A stretch of 29,134 bases of DNA from CAYOOT01 sp964405665 (lineage in GTDB: Bacteria > Bdellovibrionota_C > UBA2361 > SZUA-149 > CAZDWZ01): NCBI GenBank assembly GCA_964405665.1, contig CAYOOT010000031.1:1-29134 (forward strand), read 5' to 3'. Made by a program: the position numbers and the translations under genes. A model generated the notes under the pieces. It saw nothing but the letters and a program-made list of their open reading frames with translations, made no database searches and was not told where the DNA came from. Numbering within the stretch: the stretch's first letter is position 1; each line of letters starts with the position of its first letter. Below are positions 26,510-29,134 of this stretch, one piece after another.

Positions 26510-27766
26510 ATGCTGGAAAAATTATCCCCTCTTGATCTAAGTTTTTGTAATTTAGACACTGAAACAACGCATCAAGCGATTGCAATATTTTGTCTTTTGG
26601 AATGTTATCCGGAAATTACTGAACTGGAAAACAAAATTGCTGAATTGGCTCAAACTTTCCCCCGACTTAAAAAAAAGATCATTACTACAAAGGGATTTCA
26701 TTGGGTAGAAGATTCGGAACTAAACTTAAAAAACCATTTGCAATTTATTCATTTGGATGGGGAAATTAGTCTAGAACTGCTTAGAGAAAAAGCCTCTAAA
26801 GTATTTTCGGAAAAACTAACTTTAGCACTTCCCCTTTGGAAAATAGTTGTCATCGGCAATCCAGAAAAACCAGAACTTCCTGCAGCATTACTGATCAAAG
26901 CCCATCATGCGATGACAGACGGACTGGCAATTAGAAAATTGCTTTTTAGTCTTGGCAATTATGATGAACAAAAAAAATATCATCAAATCACTTATGCCAA
27001 AACAACTGAAACTCCGGAAATTCCCTTACCGAAATTAGGAAAAAGTATTTTACGTCTTTACAAAGAAGAACAAAGAAAAGCGGAAACAAGTTTATTAAAT
27101 GGCAAAACTTCCAATAAAAGAAAAATCCAGGTATTGGATTTTGCCGGGGAAGATTTTCAAATTATCAAAAATAAACTGGGCGGTTCGCTTAATGATTTAT
27201 ATTTAAGTATTGTTTGTAATGCCATCGCTCTCTATCACAAAGAGTTTGATTATAAAGTTAAAAGGCTTACTGCCCTAATGCCTTTTAATCTAAGAAGGTC
27301 CGATGATTTTACCACTCTGGGCAATAATCTTTCGGCAATAGGCGTTCCCTTGCCTCTTGATATTCCCGATCCCATTGAACAACATGCCCTGATTAAGGCT
27401 TATACTGAAGAAATAAAAAACTCCGGCACTTTTGGTGCCTATAAAATATTGGCTCTAATAAATAGCAAACTTCCCCTTAAGCTTCGGCTAAAAGTTCTGG
27501 GCCGAGCAGCGTCAAAAACCAATTTCATTTGTACCAATGTTCCAGGACCAAAATTAAATATTTATATTGCCCAGTCCAAAGTTTTGGGGATTTATGCCTG
27601 TCCTGCTTTAATTCATCAACAAGGTGCTGCGTTTGCTCTTGTCACTTATGTCGATAAGATTAATATGTCTTTAGTTTATGATCCGGAAATTGTCAGCGAG
27701 GGATTATTTTTAAAAAATTGCTTGCAACAATCTTTTAATACTTTAAAAAATAAATTATTAAATTAA
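26510..27766 (+). CDS. WS/DGAT-family wax ester synthase/acyl-CoA:diacylglycerol acyltransferase
   Basis: This is a member of the bacterial wax-ester/triacylglycerol synthase family, which transfers acyl groups from acyl-CoA to alcohols or diacylglycerol. At 418 residues it is near the usual 450. The N-terminal LSPLDLSF is the family's opening motif. The catalytic HHxxxDG is intact (KAHHAMTDGLAI; His132, His133, Asp136, Gly137). ALPLWKIVVI is the PLW motif, GGSLNDLYLSIV the ND motif, and NVPGP occurs in the C-terminal half. No signal peptide is present. The gene appears to start a three-gene plus-strand unit, and the next ATG follows its stop directly (TAAATG). Family members also include non-storage acyltransferases, so the product is not certain. 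Confidence 0.88.
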   Translation: MLEKLSPLDLSFCNLDTETTHQAIAIFCLLECYPEITELENKIAELAQTFPRLKKKIITTKGFHWVEDSELNLKNHLQFIHLDGEISLELLREKASKVFSEKLTLALPLWKIVVIGNPEKPELPAALLIKAHHAMTDGLAIRKLLFSLGNYDEQKKYHQITYAKTTETPEIPLPKLGKSILRLYKEEQRKAETSLLNGKTSNKRKIQVLDFAGEDFQIIKNKLGGSLNDLYLSIVCNAIALYHKEFDYKVKRLTALMPFNLRRSDDFTTLGNNLSAIGVPLPLDIPDPIEQHALIKAYTEEIKNSGTFGAYKILALINSKLPLKLRLKVLGRAASKTNFICTNVPGPKLNIYIAQSKVLGIYACPALIHQQGAAFALVTYVDKINMSLVYDPEIVSEGLFLKNCLQQSFNTLKNKLLN

Positions 27767-27928
27767 ATGGAAGAAAGAGAAAAAAATACTGAAGAAAATA
27801 AAAATTCTCCTTCTTGGGAAAACTCTTGCCCTGTTTGTGGAAAAAATTTGGTCCAAGAAAAATGCAAAGTGGTGTGTCGTAGTGAAAAATGTGTTTATAG
27901 AATAATCTTTAATTGTTCTGAATTTTAG
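27767..27928 (+). CDS. 53-residue zinc-ribbon-like protein
   Basis: This short gene was found by reading the gap between the acyltransferase and the binding-protein genes. The ATG immediately follows the TAA of the upstream gene, so translation probably depends on reinitiation. After an acidic/Lys/Asn N-terminus (MEEREKNTEENKNSPSWENS) comes CPVCGKNL (Cys21, Cys24), then CKVVCRSEKC (Cys33, Cys37, Cys42) and a further Cys50. The first pair plus Cys37/Cys42 form a plausible C-x2-C...C-x4-C zinc site. The stop lies 11 bases before the next ATG, which keeps operon spacing. Similar small CPxCG proteins often sit in bacterial operons without known function. Confidence 0.7.
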   Translation: MEEREKNTEENKNSPSWENSCPVCGKNLVQEKCKVVCRSEKCVYRIIFNCSEF

Positions 27929-27939
27929 GAAAAAATAAA

Positions 27940-29058
27940 ATGACAAAAAATCATCTAGTAATCATAGCCTCCTTCTTGTTTCTGATGCTTTGTTTTTTTG
28001 ATCAAAAAATTCCCCTAGCACAAGCCGATGAAGAAATCAAAGTCGGCTGGATTGGTCCACTAACCGGCGATTCGGCTTTTTTGGGAATTGATAGTGCCTG
28101 GGCGGCAAAAGATGTGTTTGATACCGCCAATCAAGAAAGAAAAACAAAAATTAAACTACTTGTAAATGATGATCGTCTGGAAACCCCTTTAGCGATAACT
28201 TCCTATAAAAAACTTGTGGCAGTTGATCATGTAAAAGTAATTTTTATTCTAAACTATGGCGGGATGCTAGCTCTGGCTAAAGATGCCGAGAAAGACAATG
28301 TTTTATTAGTCAATCCACTAGATTGTGATGAAGAGTTGGCAAAACTTCCTAAGAATAGTTTTTGTATCGCCAAAAGAACTGAAGATTTGGGCAGTAAATT
28401 AGCCGACCATATTGTTAAAAATAAGCTGGGACCGACAGCAATAGTTTATTATGAAGGAGATCCTTTTAAGCCAAAAACAGCGGATGCGGCAAAAGCTGTC
28501 TTGGAAAAAGCCGGAATAAAAGTTCCTATCTTTGAAGGCGTATCTGCCGGAACGGCAGATTTTCGTCCTTATCTTATTAAAGCAAAACAATATCATGTAA
28601 ATTCTTTTTTATTTTTGGGAGATTCTCCTTTTGGTAATGGCTTTAAGCAGGCAAGACAACTTGGTTTTAGTGGGCAGCTCTATAGTTTTGCCGCTAGTAT
28701 AAATTCTCCCGGATTTAAGGCTCTGGCGAATGATGCGATTGAAGGGGCAATTGGCAGTAATTGGCTTGCTCCAAGAAATGAAAAATATCAAAAGTTTATT
28801 GAAAATTTTAAATTAAAAACAGAAAGAGTTCCGCAGATTGATGTGGCTGTAGTGCCCACCTACGATTTGGCAAATATTCTTGTGCAGGCAATTAGCTCTG
28901 GCAACATAACTGCTGATCAAATCAGAAGCTATCTTTACTCTTTAAAAAATTATCCGGGAGTTTCCGGAAATATCAATATGGATCCTGATGGTTCAGTGCG
29001 ATCGTTAAAGGTTAATTTGGTTCAAGTTCGGCAAGGGAAATTGGAGAGTATTGAATAA
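27940..29058 (+). CDS. Periplasmic solute-binding protein of the branched-chain amino acid (Peripla_BP_6/LivJ-like) type
   Basis: The predicted periplasmic receptor of an ABC importer has 372 residues. A signal peptide of about 29 residues (FLFLMLCFFDQKIPLAQA, cleaved before DEE) leads into IKVGWIGPLTGDSAFLGIDS, the family's opening strand-loop. VLLVNPLDCDEEL, TAIVYYEGDPF, GVSAGTADFRPYLIKAK and IDVAVVPTYDLANILVQAI follow the Peripla_BP_6 order. No lipobox is evident. The gene stands without permease or ATPase genes upstream; these could lie beyond the window edge, though the tandem repeat follows it at once. AGGA at 27927-27930 is the Shine-Dalgarno sequence, nine bases before the ATG. The ligand cannot be inferred. 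Confidence 0.88.
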   Translation: MTKNHLVIIASFLFLMLCFFDQKIPLAQADEEIKVGWIGPLTGDSAFLGIDSAWAAKDVFDTANQERKTKIKLLVNDDRLETPLAITSYKKLVAVDHVKVIFILNYGGMLALAKDAEKDNVLLVNPLDCDEELAKLPKNSFCIAKRTEDLGSKLADHIVKNKLGPTAIVYYEGDPFKPKTADAAKAVLEKAGIKVPIFEGVSAGTADFRPYLIKAKQYHVNSFLFLGDSPFGNGFKQARQLGFSGQLYSFAASINSPGFKALANDAIEGAIGSNWLAPRNEKYQKFIENFKLKTERVPQIDVAVVPTYDLANILVQAISSGNITADQIRSYLYSLKNYPGVSGNINMDPDGSVRSLKVNLVQVRQGKLESIE

Positions 29059-29079
29059 ATTTTAGTATTTCACAGTCGC

Positions 29080-29134
29080 GATTTCTGATTTCTGATTTCT
29101 GATTTCTGATTTCTGATTTCTGATTTCTGATTTC
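29080..29134. repeat. Heptanucleotide tandem repeat (GATTTCT)n
   Basis: Seven complete copies of GATTTCT plus six bases of an eighth run to the last base of the window, so the array is open-ended. It begins 22 bases after the stop of the binding-protein gene. No interruptions are seen in the visible copies. Confidence 0.95.

Noticed and set aside
1..29134. CRISPR arrays, tRNA or rRNA genes, transposases, integrases, prophage genes
   Set aside because: No spaced direct repeats, no cloverleaf or rRNA-like stretches, and no transposase- or integrase-like proteins were seen. The only repeats are short palindromes and the heptamer array.

Overview
The window is 29 kb of AT-rich DNA with tightly packed genes and no stretch over 300 bases without one. 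It looks like the chromosome of a Gram-negative bacterium. The evidence is a rod-shape/elongasome operon (mreB-mreC-mreD-mrdA-rodA), a predicted outer-membrane or periplasmic DUF4105 protein, several exported proteins and a periplasmic solute-binding protein. The DUF3015/DUF4105 pair, the MaeB-type malic enzyme and the wax-ester synthase homologue recall deltaproteobacterial or Bdellovibrionota-like lineages (UBA10199-type groups are one possibility). This placement is an inference from gene content only.

Layout. Bases 62-2624 (minus): a DUF3015 exported protein followed by a DUF4105 protein, with short palindromic repeats between them and a matching repeat past the distal end. Bases 2909-5014 (plus): a membrane-anchored beta-propeller of the two-component-regulator-propeller type, with no kinase attached. 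Bases 5149-13581 (plus): a single uninterrupted gene for a 2810-residue protein, 29% of the window. It carries two diverged copies of a HExxH (zincin-like) module 852-857 residues apart and a C-terminal fold-type I PLP aminotransferase domain with its key residues kept. Bases 13591-17876 (minus): maeB and thrS. Bases 17998-19224 (plus): a family-4-type glycosyltransferase. Bases 19256-19382: a 127-bp near-perfect palindrome between convergent genes. Bases 19382-24933 (minus): rodA, mrdA, mreD, mreC and mreB, overlapping or nearly so. Bases 25067-25369 (minus): a small conserved-looking protein with a TTG start. Bases 25491-26360 (plus): a membrane-anchored MORN/YwqK-type repeat protein. Bases 26510-29058 (plus): a probable operon of a WS/DGAT-family acyltransferase, a 53-residue zinc-ribbon protein and a branched-chain-amino-acid-type solute-binding protein. 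The window ends inside a heptanucleotide tandem array (GATTTCT)n.

How they fit together. The mre/mrd/rod genes make the lateral-wall elongation machinery, with MreB as the cytoskeleton, MreC/MreD as scaffold, and RodA and PBP2 as glycan polymerase and cross-linker. maeB and thrS are housekeeping genes. The giant protein has no recognised partner. Its domain combination (helical repeats, duplicated zincin module, PLP enzyme) is the most unusual item here.
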